From positions 1,364,001 through 1,428,000 of the forward strand of contig CBDHEY010000002.1 of assembly GCA_965262305.1 (NCBI GenBank): a DNA stretch of 64,000 nucleotides, given 5' to 3'. The notes below the pieces were generated by a model. That model worked only from the letters and a program-made list of their open reading frames with translations. It was not told the DNA's origin and searched no databases. A program made the translations under genes and the position numbers. This stretch comes from CBDHEY01 sp965262305 (GTDB lineage: Bacteria > Pseudomonadota > Gammaproteobacteria > Pseudomonadales > Cellvibrionaceae). Below, piece after piece: positions 52,702-62,580 of the stretch (its first letter is position 1; each line of letters opens with the position of its first letter).

Positions 52702-55047
52702 ATGGCAAAATCTAAATCAGAAGACGTTTTTAATTCCGACCCCAAACCTGGATTCACAACACGCATTTTTCACGAAGGTGCCTTAATTGGGCTTATCGCA
52801 ATCTGTGCTTATCTTGCAATAGCACTTTTTACATACAGCGTGAACGATCCTGGTTGGTCTCATACCGGAGGTTCAGGCCCTGTATTAAATGCTGGGGGGC
52901 CGACTGGTGCTTGGCTGGCCGATGTATTTTTCTCTATTTTCGGGAGCTTAGCGTACTTGTTTCCCCTTATGCTTGCATACCAAGCTTGGCAACGAATAAG
53001 AGATAAGTCTGGGCGCTCATTTAGCCCAGGATTACTTTTTATTCGTTTTATTGGTTTCATTCTTGTGATGGTTTCTGGAACTGGTATTGCCGTAATGCAA
53101 TATGGTGCGGAAAGCACTTTTTTACCTTTTTCAAATGGTGGTTATTTAGGGCTTACGGTTGCGACTGCCGTCGATAGTTCCTTTGGGTATATTGGTGGTG
53201 GATTATTGCTTGTGGCTGTTTTGCTATTTGGGTTGACCATATTTGCTGATATTTCCTGGTTTGCTTTGATGGATGCGATTGGTGCTGCGATATTGAATGG
53301 TGCTCGTCAATTAAAACGACGCTGGAATCAATGGAAAATTAGTAGAATAGAAAAGCGTGAAGCCAAACAGGCCCAAAAAGAGCGCCAACTCGCAATTAAA
53401 GCTCAAATTAAAAAAGAAGAAAAACGAGTCCCAGTTGAGATAAAGCCGAAGCAAAAACCTGCTACGAAGAGTGTAAGAGTACAAAAAGAAAAACAACAAA
53501 ATCTTTTTGAGGATAATTCTTTACCGGTTGGAGAATTACCGCCAATTAACCTATTGGATCCTGCAGATAAAAAGAGTGATAAAGGTTTTTCTGAAGAATC
53601 TCTCGAAGCAATGTCTCGCTTATTGGAACTTAAGCTTGCTGATTTTGGTGTTAAGGCTGAAGTCACCGCGGTACTGCCAGGTCCCGTTGTGACTCGATTC
53701 GAAGTTCAACCTGCGCCGGGTGTAAAAGTGAGCAAAATCACCAATCTTGCGAAGGATCTTGCCCGCTCGCTAGCCGTTATAAGTGTGCGTGTAGTGGAAG
53801 TAATTCAAGGGAAATCTGTTGTAGGAATTGAAATTCCAAATGAGCATCGGGAAATGGTGCGTTTGAGCGAGGTGATCTCTTCTGATAAATACGATAAATC
53901 TAAATCGTCGCTCTCACTGGCTTTGGGACACGATATATCTGGGCAGCCAGTAATTGCTGATTTGGCGAAAATGCCGCATTTGTTGGTTGCGGGTACCACG
54001 GGTTCCGGTAAGTCCGTAGGCGTGAATTCTATGCTAGTGAGCATGCTTTATAAATCCTCGCCGCAAGAAGTTAAGCTTATCCTGGTTGATCCCAAAATGT
54101 TGGAGCTTTCTGTCTACGATGGGATTCCTCATCTTTTGACACCCGTCATTACCGATATGAAGGATGCTGCGACAGGATTACGTTGGTGTGTTGGAGAGAT
54201 GGAGCGCCGCTACAAGTTAATGGCATCGCTCGGCGTAAGAAATTTAGCGGGTTATAACAAAAAAGTAAGGGAGGCGGAAAAACGCGGCGAACCTATCTCA
54301 GATCCGCTATGGACGCCGGAAGATGAGGGCGCAATAAGAGATGAAAACGCTACCGCACCAAATCTAGAAGCCATGCCTTTTATTGTCATTGTTATTGATG
54401 AATTTGCTGACATGATGATGATCGTGGGCAAGAAGGTAGAGCAGCTTATCGCTCGTATAGCCCAAAAGGCAAGGGCAGCGGGAATTCATCTGATTTTAGC
54501 CACTCAGAGGCCTTCGGTCGACGTAATTACAGGTTTAATCAAAGCGAATGTGCCTACCCGCATGGCATTTCAAGTGTCCTCCAAAATAGATTCTCGAACC
54601 ATTCTTGACCAAGGCGGCGCAGAACAGCTTTTGGGCCATGGTGACATGTTATTTTTACCGCCAGGCACAAGCGTGACTGTGAGGGTCCATGGAGCATTCA
54701 TAGATGACCATGAAGTTCACAAAGTTGTTGCAGACTGGAAAAAACGTGGTCAGCCAGAGTATCTAGAAGATATCTTCAGTGAAAGTGTGTCAAGCATACC
54801 CGTGCCGGGCTATACCTCTGATGATGAAGAGTCATCAGATACCGAATCTGACCCACTATATGATCAAGCTGTTGAATTTGTCACCGAAACACGAAAAGTA
54901 AGTATCTCTTCGGTACAACGAAAGTTGCGAATTGGCTACAACCGTGCTGCACGTTTAGTTGAGCAAATGGAAGCTTCGGGTGTTGTGTCAGCCGCGGGAG
55001 TCAATGGAAATCGAGAGGTCATTGCCCCTCCACCACCAAAACATTAA
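52702..55047 (+). CDS. ftsK: DNA translocase FtsK
   Basis: 781 residues, a compact FtsK (E. coli 1329). N-terminal membrane domain with about four to five helices (residues 25-205), a short charged linker (210-290), then the RecA-like motor: GTTGSGKSVGVNSMLVSML (Walker A), FIVIVIDEFADMMM (Walker B), ATQRPSVDVITGLIKANVPT and the C-terminal winged-helix gamma domain (about 715-775, VSISSVQRKLRIGYNRAARL) that reads KOPS. It moves chromosome ends to the septum and activates XerCD. Followed by lolA after 34 bases. Confidence 0.97.
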   Translation: MAKSKSEDVFNSDPKPGFTTRIFHEGALIGLIAICAYLAIALFTYSVNDPGWSHTGGSGPVLNAGGPTGAWLADVFFSIFGSLAYLFPLMLAYQAWQRIRDKSGRSFSPGLLFIRFIGFILVMVSGTGIAVMQYGAESTFLPFSNGGYLGLTVATAVDSSFGYIGGGLLLVAVLLFGLTIFADISWFALMDAIGAAILNGARQLKRRWNQWKISRIEKREAKQAQKERQLAIKAQIKKEEKRVPVEIKPKQKPATKSVRVQKEKQQNLFEDNSLPVGELPPINLLDPADKKSDKGFSEESLEAMSRLLELKLADFGVKAEVTAVLPGPVVTRFEVQPAPGVKVSKITNLAKDLARSLAVISVRVVEVIQGKSVVGIEIPNEHREMVRLSEVISSDKYDKSKSSLSLALGHDISGQPVIADLAKMPHLLVAGTTGSGKSVGVNSMLVSMLYKSSPQEVKLILVDPKMLELSVYDGIPHLLTPVITDMKDAATGLRWCVGEMERRYKLMASLGVRNLAGYNKKVREAEKRGEPISDPLWTPEDEGAIRDENATAPNLEAMPFIVIVIDEFADMMMIVGKKVEQLIARIAQKARAAGIHLILATQRPSVDVITGLIKANVPTRMAFQVSSKIDSRTILDQGGAEQLLGHGDMLFLPPGTSVTVRVHGAFIDDHEVHKVVADWKKRGQPEYLEDIFSESVSSIPVPGYTSDDEESSDTESDPLYDQAVEFVTETRKVSISSVQRKLRIGYNRAARLVEQMEASGVVSAAGVNGNREVIAPPPPKH

Positions 55048-55081
55048 TTAGCCAAAATTTTGAGAGGAAATTAAGTTTACA

Positions 55082-55717
55082 GTGAAAAGATCAGCTCTAT
55101 TTGCGATTTACTTTTTAGCGGTTTTTTTGATGATTTTATCGTCGTTGAGTTTTGCTAATGACAATCTGATGCGAGAGTTCATCGAGAAGATTGATAATAT
55201 TCAATCTATGGAGGGGAAATTCAAGCAAATCGTTCGCGATCAAGATGGTGAAGAAATTCAAGCCACCGAAGGTGATTTTAAAGTTAAACGCCCCGGCATG
55301 TTTTATTGGCAAGTGTCTCCACCATTTGAACAACTCGTTATCGGAAACATAGATGCTCTAGCGGTGTATGACGAGGATCTTGGTCAAGCCACGATATACT
55401 CCAACCGCGCATTAGATAATACCCCAGCATTGATTTTGAGCGGTCACCCGGAGGCTATCGCCGCTGATTATTCCGTGACTAACTTAAATGAAGAAAAAAA
55501 TACCTATGAGTTATCGCCTATCGATGCCGAAGAAAGTGCATTCGATTCTTTGAGCTTTACCTTTAAAGGAAAGAAGATAAAGTCCCTACGTTTTATTGAC
55601 AAACTCGGACAAGCGACGGATGTTTCCTTTAGCCGATTAAAATTAAACCGTGAAATCGATGAAAGTGTATTTGTTTTTATTCCGCCTCCTGGAACTGATG
55701 TGATCATCAATGAATGA
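55082..55717 (+). CDS. lolA: Outer membrane lipoprotein carrier LolA
   Basis: 211 residues starting at GTG. Signal peptide (about residues 1-27, ending SFAND), then the LolA barrel: GKFKQIVRDQDGEE, KRPGMFYWQVSPPFEQLVI and the C-terminal strand region FSRLKLN. It receives lipoproteins from LolCDE and carries them across the periplasm. Between ftsK and rarA, the conserved order; its 3' end overlaps rarA by 8 bases. Confidence 0.93.
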   Translation: MKRSALFAIYFLAVFLMILSSLSFANDNLMREFIEKIDNIQSMEGKFKQIVRDQDGEEIQATEGDFKVKRPGMFYWQVSPPFEQLVIGNIDALAVYDEDLGQATIYSNRALDNTPALILSGHPEAIAADYSVTNLNEEKNTYELSPIDAEESAFDSLSFTFKGKKIKSLRFIDKLGQATDVSFSRLKLNREIDESVFVFIPPPGTDVIINE

Positions 55718-57038
55718 TCGAGATCTCTTCCAAGCCGATATTTCGAAAGCTAGTCAGCCTCTTGCCGCGCGCTTACGCCCAAATACGCTAGAAGAATACA
55801 TTGGTCAAGACCATTTACTTGGAGAAAATAAACCACTCAGACAAGCACTAGAAAAAGGCGCAATTCATTCAATGATTTTTTGGGGGCCGCCTGGGGTAGG
55901 AAAGACCACGCTGGCTCGACTCATTGCAACACATGTAAATGCCCATTTTATCTCACTGTCGGCGGTTTTTTCTGGTGTAAAAGATATTCGAAAGGCAGTT
56001 GATGATGCCAGTATGCGTGCAAATCAATACGGTTCTAAAACCATTCTTTTCATTGACGAGGTGCATAGGTTTAACAAATCTCAGCAGGATGCTTTTTTGC
56101 CTTTTGTCGAAGATGGAACGGTTACGTTTGTTGGCGCAACGACAGAAAACCCTTCATTTGAAATCAATAATGCGCTGTTATCACGATGTCGAGTATATGT
56201 TTTAAAGCGTTTTAATGATACTCAGGTTGCAGAGCTTATTAGCCGGGCTTTACAAGACCAAAAAATGGGATTGGGAAAACGCAATTTACGCTTAGACGAA
56301 GAGGGCCATGCACTTACTGTTCGTGCGGCGGATGGAGATGCGAGAAGAGTACTTAATCTTCTAGAGATTGCATCGGATCTTGTTGAAGATGGCGATCTGA
56401 TTCCAACCCAGATTATTGAACAGGTTGTATCCGGAGATGTACGCAATTTCGACAAAGGCGGTGATCTATTCTACGAACAAATATCCGCGTTACATAAATC
56501 CGTAAGAGGGTCTGATCCAGACGCTTCCTTATATTGGTTTGCTCGCATGGTCGATGGAGGATGTGATCCACTCTATATCGCTCGACGTGTTGTCAGAATG
56601 GCGAGTGAAGATATTGGCAATGCAGATCCCCGGGGACTGCAACTTGCTTTGAATGCTTGGGAGACTCAAGAGCGTTTGGGCAGCCCAGAAGGTGAGTTGT
56701 CGATTGCTCAAGCGGTTGTTTATTTGGCCTGTGCACCTAAGAGCAATGCAGTTTATAAGGCTTACAATTCGGCGCTAACAGACGTAAAATCCCTGCCCAG
56801 TTATGATGTGCCTGTGCATTTGAGAAATGCACCGACGGGATTAATGAAAGATATGGGGTATGGCGCAGACTATCGATATGCACACAGTGAACAGGATGCC
56901 TTTGCTGCGGGAGAAAACTACTTTCCAGAAGATCTGCCGCAAAGACAGTACTATTTTCCTGTTGAGCGAGGGTTAGAAATAAAAATCGCAGAAAAACTTC
57001 GAGATTTGAGAGCAAAGAATCAGACAGGTAATCCGTGA
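55710..57038 (+). CDS. rarA: Replication-associated recombination protein RarA (MgsA)
   Basis: 442 residues. AAA+ ATPase related to clamp loaders, acts at stalled forks. Motifs: ARLRPNTLEEYIGQDHLLG, IFWGPPGVGKTTLARLIA (Walker A), ILFIDEVHRFNKSQQDAFLP (Walker B), FVGATTENPSFEIN (sensor 1) and the tetramerisation region in the C-terminal third. Translationally coupled to lolA. Confidence 0.95.
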   Translation: MNDRDLFQADISKASQPLAARLRPNTLEEYIGQDHLLGENKPLRQALEKGAIHSMIFWGPPGVGKTTLARLIATHVNAHFISLSAVFSGVKDIRKAVDDASMRANQYGSKTILFIDEVHRFNKSQQDAFLPFVEDGTVTFVGATTENPSFEINNALLSRCRVYVLKRFNDTQVAELISRALQDQKMGLGKRNLRLDEEGHALTVRAADGDARRVLNLLEIASDLVEDGDLIPTQIIEQVVSGDVRNFDKGGDLFYEQISALHKSVRGSDPDASLYWFARMVDGGCDPLYIARRVVRMASEDIGNADPRGLQLALNAWETQERLGSPEGELSIAQAVVYLACAPKSNAVYKAYNSALTDVKSLPSYDVPVHLRNAPTGLMKDMGYGADYRYAHSEQDAFAAGENYFPEDLPQRQYYFPVERGLEIKIAEKLRDLRAKNQTGNP

Positions 57039-57054
57039 TAGGGAAGGGTTATTT

Positions 57055-57426
57055 ATGCTTTGGTTGATGGTGGCGTTAGGAGGAAGTTTAGGTGCACTAG
57101 CAAGGTATGCATTAAGCCTTTCGCTTGTTACGCAGCCATTGAAATTTCCTTTGGCGACCCTAATTGCAAATATCTTTGGTTCTTTTTTAATGGGCGTGTT
57201 TTTTGTCGTGATTGTGGAGAAGGGCATATTACCATCAGTTTGGCGGCAGTTTTTTATGGTGGGTTGTTTAGGTGCTTTTACTACTTTCTCGACTTTTTCT
57301 ATTGAAACATTGCATTTAGTTCAAAATGGATTGTGGCAGCTCGCTATGAGTTATTTATTGGCAAGTTTTTTAGGGAGCTTATTCGCAGTATTTTTGGGAT
57401 TAAAACTTGCAAACTTATTGTTATAG
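57055..57426 (+). CDS. crcB: Fluoride ion channel CrcB (Fluc)
   Basis: 123 residues with four membrane helices, the usual size. Conserved GGSLGALARY, IFGSFLMGVFF and GCLGAFTTFSTFSIE (with the Phe box and central Thr/Ser path). It exports F-. No fluoride riboswitch is visible: the gene sits 16 bases after rarA and shares its transcript. Confidence 0.93.
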   Translation: MLWLMVALGGSLGALARYALSLSLVTQPLKFPLATLIANIFGSFLMGVFFVVIVEKGILPSVWRQFFMVGCLGAFTTFSTFSIETLHLVQNGLWQLAMSYLLASFLGSLFAVFLGLKLANLLL

Positions 57427-57496
57427 AATGTTTCAATTCTTTAATACCTGATAACACGAATTAAAAAATATTTATCACTTATTTTATGGGAACACT

Positions 57497-58780
57497 ATGT
57501 TAGATCCAAAACTTATTCGTTCTGATATTGAGCACGTTGCGAAAAATTTAGCAAAACGTGGTTTTAGTTTAGATGTTGAGCGAATTCAATCGCTGGAAGA
57601 AAAAAGAAAAACCATCCAACAAGAAAGCGAAAAATTGCAACAAGAGCGAAATACTCGGTCCAAAAATATTGGTAAAGCAAAAGCGGCTGGTGAAGATATT
57701 GCACCGCTATTAAAAGAAGTTGATAACCTCAAGCAATCGCTTAGTGAATCTGAAGAAAAGCTACATGAATTACAAAAGGAATTAGATGGTCTTTTATTCG
57801 AAGTTCCTAATATTCTCTCTGATGCTGTGCCAGAAGGGAAATCTGAAGATGAGAATGTGGAGATTTCTAAATGGGGGGAGCCTAAATCTTTCTCTTTTGA
57901 AGTAAAAGATCATGTGGATGTTGGGGATGAAATTGGCGGACTAGATTTTGAAACCGCAGGTAAGATTACTGGTTCAAGATTTGCGGTCATGACCGGTGGT
58001 ATAGCAAGGCTCCATCGAGCATTAATTCAATTCATGTTAGATACCCATATCCAAGAGCATGGATATAAAGAAATTCACGTTCCCTATATCGTCAATCGTG
58101 ATTCTTTGTTTGGCACGGGTAATCTTCCTAAATTTGAAGAAGATCTTTTTAAGCTTCGTGATGATCGAGAATTTTATTTGATTCCAACAGCAGAAGTGCC
58201 CGTAACGAATATGCTGCGTGGTGAAATTGTTGATGAAAAGCTGTTACCTATAAAATTTGCTTGTCATACGCCGTGCTTCCGTTCTGAAGCAGGCAGCTAT
58301 GGACGAGATACCCGTGGTATGATCCGTCAACATCAATTTGAAAAAGTTGAACTGGTGCAGTTTGTTCGTCCTCAAGACTCCAATGATGCATTAGAAGCAT
58401 TAACGGGACACGCAGAAACTATTTTGCAAAAGCTTGAACTTCCTTATCGTAAAGTCATTCTTTGTGGCGGTGATATTGGTTTTGGATCGAGTAAGACCTA
58501 CGATTTAGAAGTTTGGATTCCTTCACAAGAAAAATATCGAGAAATTAGTTCGTGTTCAAATTACAGTGATTTCCAAGCTAGACGTATGAAAGCGCGTTAC
58601 CGTAATTTAGAAACCGGGAAGCCAGAATTAGTTCACACGTTAAATGGCTCTGGTTTGGCGATAGGTCGCACGCTTGTTGCGATTCTAGAGAATTATCAGC
58701 AAGAAAATGGTTCTGTCGCCATTCCGTCGGCGCTTCAGAACTATATGGGTGGAATTAGTGAAATTTCTGCGGACAAGTAG
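57497..58780 (+). CDS. serS: Seryl-tRNA synthetase
   Basis: 427 residues. The N-terminal long coiled-coil arm (about residues 25-100) contacts tRNA-Ser; class II motif 2 is in FRSEAGSYGRDTRGMIRQHQ, then QFEKVELVQF, and motif 3 in LNGSGLAIGRTLVAILE. GGGA 6-9 bases before the ATG. Head of a pair with cysG, an order shared with Pseudomonas. Confidence 0.97.
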   Translation: MLDPKLIRSDIEHVAKNLAKRGFSLDVERIQSLEEKRKTIQQESEKLQQERNTRSKNIGKAKAAGEDIAPLLKEVDNLKQSLSESEEKLHELQKELDGLLFEVPNILSDAVPEGKSEDENVEISKWGEPKSFSFEVKDHVDVGDEIGGLDFETAGKITGSRFAVMTGGIARLHRALIQFMLDTHIQEHGYKEIHVPYIVNRDSLFGTGNLPKFEEDLFKLRDDREFYLIPTAEVPVTNMLRGEIVDEKLLPIKFACHTPCFRSEAGSYGRDTRGMIRQHQFEKVELVQFVRPQDSNDALEALTGHAETILQKLELPYRKVILCGGDIGFGSSKTYDLEVWIPSQEKYREISSCSNYSDFQARRMKARYRNLETGKPELVHTLNGSGLAIGRTLVAILENYQQENGSVAIPSALQNYMGGISEISADK

Positions 58781-58814
58781 ATCGTTAAGTTGTATCACGA
58801 ATTAGTAAATTTTT

Positions 58815-60209
58815 ATGGATTACTTGCCACTCTTTTTTGATCTCAAAAACAAACCCTGTCTTATTGTGGGTGGTGGTGATATCGCTACCCGTAAAGCCAG
58901 GTTGTTGGCGAAAGCACAGGCAAAAATCGATGTTGTTGCACCGAATATAGATTCAGAACTTTCCAAAATTGCTGAAGATTCCGGTGGGCAATGTTTGTTT
59001 CGTGAATACCACGAAAAAGATTTAGACGAGGCCATTTTTGTTGTTTCTGCAACGGATATTGAAAATGTTAATCAACAGGTTGCAAGAGATTGTAACGCTC
59101 GAAAAATTCCGGTTAATGTGGTTGATAATCCTAAGCTTTGTAGTGTCATCACTCCGGCTATCGTCGATCGCGATCCACTTTTGATTGGCATAACTAGTGG
59201 GGGTGAATCCCCAGTCCTCGCGCGCAAGATACGTAGTCAAATGGAAAGCTTATTGCCTAACGCTTATGGAAAGCTTGGAAAACTTGCGAGCAAATATCGT
59301 GATGCTGTAAAAAATACTTTTTCGGATGGTGAGTTACGACGCAGATTCTGGGAGGCGAATCTTTCTGGTAGCGTTGCAGAGAAAGTTTTTGCTGGTAATG
59401 ACGCGGATGCGGAAGAAGAATTAAAACAAAATATTAAGCAAAAAAACGTTGCCACCTTAGGTGAAGTATATCTTGTTGGCGCAGGCCCGGGCGACCCAGA
59501 TCTATTAACGTTTAAAGCGTTGCGATTGATGCAACAGGCCGAAGTGGTTCTCTATGATAGATTGGTTTCAACACCAATTTTAGAAATGACTCGACGCGAT
59601 GCAGAAAGAATTTATGTGGGGAAAAAACGTGCTGATCATGCAGTACCCCAAGAACAAATTAATCAACTTTTGTTAAAACACGCACAAGCAGGTAAACGGG
59701 TCTTGCGCCTAAAAGGTGGAGATCCCTTTATATTTGGCAGAGGTGGTGAGGAATTGGATCTACTTGCTGAAAATAATATTCCTTTCCAAGTAGTACCAGG
59801 TATCACCGCAGCTTCTGGTTGCGCAAGTTATGCGGGTATTCCACTGACTCATCGGGATTATTCTCAATCGGTTAGGTTTATTACAGGCCACTTAAAAACT
59901 ATGGGCTACGATGGCAAGGGGCTTGAGTATCCATGGCAAGAATTTGTTAATGAGCATCAAACCCTAGTGTTTTATATGGGGTTGGCCGCATTACCGACAA
60001 TTTGTGAACAGCTTATCAAACATGGTAAACCAAAGTGCACACCAGCTGCGATAGTTGAAAAGGGCACATTACCTGAACAGCGGACGCATATTTCTACCTT
60101 AGAGGAACTTCCAACCGAAATAATTAAGCAGGATGTGCATGCGCCCACATTATTAATTATTGGTAACGTTGTTAAATTGCATTCCTCATTAAACTGGTAT
60201 AAAAAATAG
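58815..60209 (+). CDS. cysG: Siroheme synthase CysG
   Basis: 464 residues, full length for the trifunctional enzyme. N-terminal precorrin-2 dehydrogenase/ferrochelatase (residues 1-about 150) with the NAD motif IVGGGDIATRKARLLA; a dimerisation segment to about 210; C-terminal uroporphyrinogen-III methyltransferase with VYLVGAGPGDPDLLTFKA, LRLKGGDPFIFGRGGEE and VVPGITAASGCASYAGIPLT. It makes siroheme for sulphite and nitrite reductases. Starts 34 bases after serS. Confidence 0.96.
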   Translation: MDYLPLFFDLKNKPCLIVGGGDIATRKARLLAKAQAKIDVVAPNIDSELSKIAEDSGGQCLFREYHEKDLDEAIFVVSATDIENVNQQVARDCNARKIPVNVVDNPKLCSVITPAIVDRDPLLIGITSGGESPVLARKIRSQMESLLPNAYGKLGKLASKYRDAVKNTFSDGELRRRFWEANLSGSVAEKVFAGNDADAEEELKQNIKQKNVATLGEVYLVGAGPGDPDLLTFKALRLMQQAEVVLYDRLVSTPILEMTRRDAERIYVGKKRADHAVPQEQINQLLLKHAQAGKRVLRLKGGDPFIFGRGGEELDLLAENNIPFQVVPGITAASGCASYAGIPLTHRDYSQSVRFITGHLKTMGYDGKGLEYPWQEFVNEHQTLVFYMGLAALPTICEQLIKHGKPKCTPAAIVEKGTLPEQRTHISTLEELPTEIIKQDVHAPTLLIIGNVVKLHSSLNWYKK

Positions 60210-60247
60210 ACCAGATCGGCCGATAAGGTTATTAAGTCAAATATTTC

Positions 60248-60517
60248 ATGGTGTTTTCTATGGTTGATAGCATCAAGCCAACATATGGAACGGTGCCTCC
60301 AAAGAGTAAGTTGCAGAAGGAAGTTGAAGCACTTTCGAGTACTCAGGCAGATAAGGATGAGAGAATGCCTTTTATTCCTCCGCAACGTCCTTTGGAGCGA
60401 CGTAAGCGGGGCGATAGGCGCTCTAAGCTAGCATGTCGTGGTCTTTATGATATGCGGCAAAGCAAAGGTAGGCGTAAAACAGATTATCCCCATTCGCCGA
60501 TTGAAACAGAGGTGTAG
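60248..60517 (+). CDS. Small basic hypothetical protein
   Basis: 89 residues (or 85 from the ATG at 60260). Middle is strongly basic, with ERRKRGDRRSKLACRG and SKGRRKTD, a style seen in other short gammaproteobacterial proteins of unknown role. No signal peptide, no membrane helix, no clear ribosome site. It may be cotranscribed with cysG (38-base gap). Expression is not certain. Confidence 0.45.
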   Translation: MVFSMVDSIKPTYGTVPPKSKLQKEVEALSSTQADKDERMPFIPPQRPLERRKRGDRRSKLACRGLYDMRQSKGRRKTDYPHSPIETEV

Positions 60518-60634
60518 TTAGCTTGGTGTTTCTGAATAAAGGGCAAGCCATTGTGTCTTTCTTACTATTTATTACATTGTAAAATCTTTGAACCACAGTA
60601 TTAATCGATTGTCATAGGAATAAACAAATAGACC

Positions 60635-60985
60635 TTGGCTTTTCCGGTGTGGGAAACATTTCTTAACGTTTGGCACAATGCCCAAAATCTTGCATACGAA
60701 CATAACGTCGATCCCTTCGTTTTTGCCTCTTTGTATGTTGGAAGTCTTCCTCCTTATTTTTTATCTATTGCTTGGCTTGTACGTGCCAAACGCAAAAACG
60801 CCGCGTTAGCGCTACCTTTATTCTCTACGGTGTTTTTCTTTATTGCACCAGCCGCTTATATAGCAATTGTGGGAAAGAATGTCGCTTGGTGGGTTTATTT
60901 AGTATTGTTATTTTTAGTACTAAACGGAGCCTATACGATTTACCAAAAAGTGCTATCAAAGCCAACGCCCGCTTCCCTCGAATAA
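60635..60985 (+). CDS. Small multi-pass membrane protein
   Basis: 116 residues, three predicted membrane helices (about 28-50, 57-78, 83-104). Start is uncertain: TTG at 60635 or GTG at 60647; AGGA lies 15 bases upstream of the first. The motif VDPFVFASLYVGSLPPYFLS is notable, followed by WLVRAKRKN, a positive turn. No family recognised. Located between the small basic gene and gor. Confidence 0.55.
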   Translation: MAFPVWETFLNVWHNAQNLAYEHNVDPFVFASLYVGSLPPYFLSIAWLVRAKRKNAALALPLFSTVFFFIAPAAYIAIVGKNVAWWVYLVLLFLVLNGAYTIYQKVLSKPTPASLE

Positions 60986-61141
60986 GCTTATAAAATAAAA
61001 TTATTGCTCAAATCAGAACTATCCTTGATGGTTTGCGTCAAACTCGCCGACTTTCATAATTAAGCAATACAAAAATGTCTCCCCGATGTGGGCTTTGGGC
61101 AGACTAACCATTCACGATTAAAATCACTTGGAGAAAAACCC

Positions 61142-62494
61142 ATGAGTTACGATTACGATTTATTGGTCATTGGTGCTGGATCAGGCGGGGTGAGGTGCAG
61201 CAGGATGGCAGCTCAAATGGGAGCGAAAGTGGCGGTAATAGAAGACTTATATCTTGGAGGTACCTGCGTGAATGTTGGCTGTGTACCTAAAAAGTTATTT
61301 GTATTTGCTTCTGAATACTCCCAAAATTTTAAAGATGCTAAGGGATTTGGGTGGGACGTCTCTCCATCGGGTTTTGATTGGGCTCAACTACGTGATAATA
61401 AAACTTCCGAAATTGAGCGTCTAAATGGGGTTTACGACTCAATATTGGGCGGTGCTAACGTGGAAATCATTCATGGCCGGGGTAAAGTAGCTGGACCAAA
61501 CCAAGTTGAAGTTGATGGCACAGTCTATACCGCCGAAAGAATTTTGATCGCCACAGGTGGGTGGCCCAACGCACCCAGTTTCCCTGGGGCAGAGCATACG
61601 TTTAATTCTAACGAAGTATTTTATCTTGATGCGCTTCCTAAGCGAGTTATTGTTCAAGGGGGAGGTTATATTGCTATTGAATTTGCCGGTATTTTTAATG
61701 GCCTAGGGTGTGAAACGGAGTTGGTTTATCGCGGCCCATTATTTCTGCGTAATTTCGATCATGAAGTCAGTGAATTCATTAGAGATGAATTAATTGAAAA
61801 GGGAATAAAACTTTCGTTTGATACAGATATTAGATCTATTACGAAACAAGAGAGTGGGAGTCTATCTGTTGAATTTAATACCGGAGAAACGCGTGAAGTT
61901 GACGGTGTATTCACAGCGATAGGACGCAAACCTAAAACCCAAAACCTAGGGCTTGAGAATACTAAAGTAGAACTGGCAGAAAATGGCTCAATTTTGGTTA
62001 ATGAAAACTTTCAGACTGCAGAGCCTAGTATTTATGCACTAGGAGATGTGGTTGGGCGAATGGAGTTAACACCAGTTGCACTTGCTGAAGGCATGGCGCT
62101 AGCGAGTCATTTGTATTCAGACAAACCTATAAGTCTTGATTATGAAAATATTGCTACGGCGATTTTTAGCCAACCTAATATTGGTACTGTCGGTCTATCC
62201 GAAGAGAAAGCACGAGAAAAAGGCTATGACGTCTCTATTTTTACCAGTAGCTTTAGAGCTATGAAAAACACGCTTAGTGGAAATCAAGAGAAAACCTTCA
62301 TGAAAATTGTGGTGGATAAAGACTCCGATCAGGTTTTAGGTGTGCATATGGTGGGAGAGTCTGCGGGTGAGATTATTCAAGGCATTGCTATTGCAGTAAA
62401 AATGGGTGCTAAAAAATCGGATTTTGACGCCACAATTGGTATACACCCTACGGCTGCAGAAGAGTTTGTTACTATGCGAAATCCAACGCGATAA
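61142..62494 (+). CDS. gor: Glutathione reductase
   Basis: 450 residues from the ATG at 61142 (TTGGAG about 8 bases upstream; E. coli Gor is also 450). FAD motif LVIGAGSGGVRCSRMAAQ; redox disulphide GGTCVNVGCVPKKL; NADPH motif VQGGGYIAIEFAGIF with the Arg residues RGPLFLRNFD; and C-terminal active-site IHPTAAEEFVTMR with His and Glu. It keeps glutathione reduced. The first 18 codons of the longer frame lack a ribosome site. Confidence 0.96.
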   Translation: MSYDYDLLVIGAGSGGVRCSRMAAQMGAKVAVIEDLYLGGTCVNVGCVPKKLFVFASEYSQNFKDAKGFGWDVSPSGFDWAQLRDNKTSEIERLNGVYDSILGGANVEIIHGRGKVAGPNQVEVDGTVYTAERILIATGGWPNAPSFPGAEHTFNSNEVFYLDALPKRVIVQGGGYIAIEFAGIFNGLGCETELVYRGPLFLRNFDHEVSEFIRDELIEKGIKLSFDTDIRSITKQESGSLSVEFNTGETREVDGVFTAIGRKPKTQNLGLENTKVELAENGSILVNENFQTAEPSIYALGDVVGRMELTPVALAEGMALASHLYSDKPISLDYENIATAIFSQPNIGTVGLSEEKAREKGYDVSIFTSSFRAMKNTLSGNQEKTFMKIVVDKDSDQVLGVHMVGESAGEIIQGIAIAVKMGAKKSDFDATIGIHPTAAEEFVTMRNPTR

Positions 62495-62580
62495 TAATCG
62501 TAATGCAGGGCGTTTCATGTCGAATTGGGTGGCAGTGACTGCTTTCTAAGCTATATTTTAATGAAGGCAAACAATGATTT

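Noticed and set aside
57039..57054. Fluoride riboswitch before crcB
   Set aside because: Only 16 bases separate rarA and crcB; the motif cannot fit.
57060..57305. Second frame inside crcB
   Set aside because: Shadow of the real gene, which has all four helices and the conserved Phe box.
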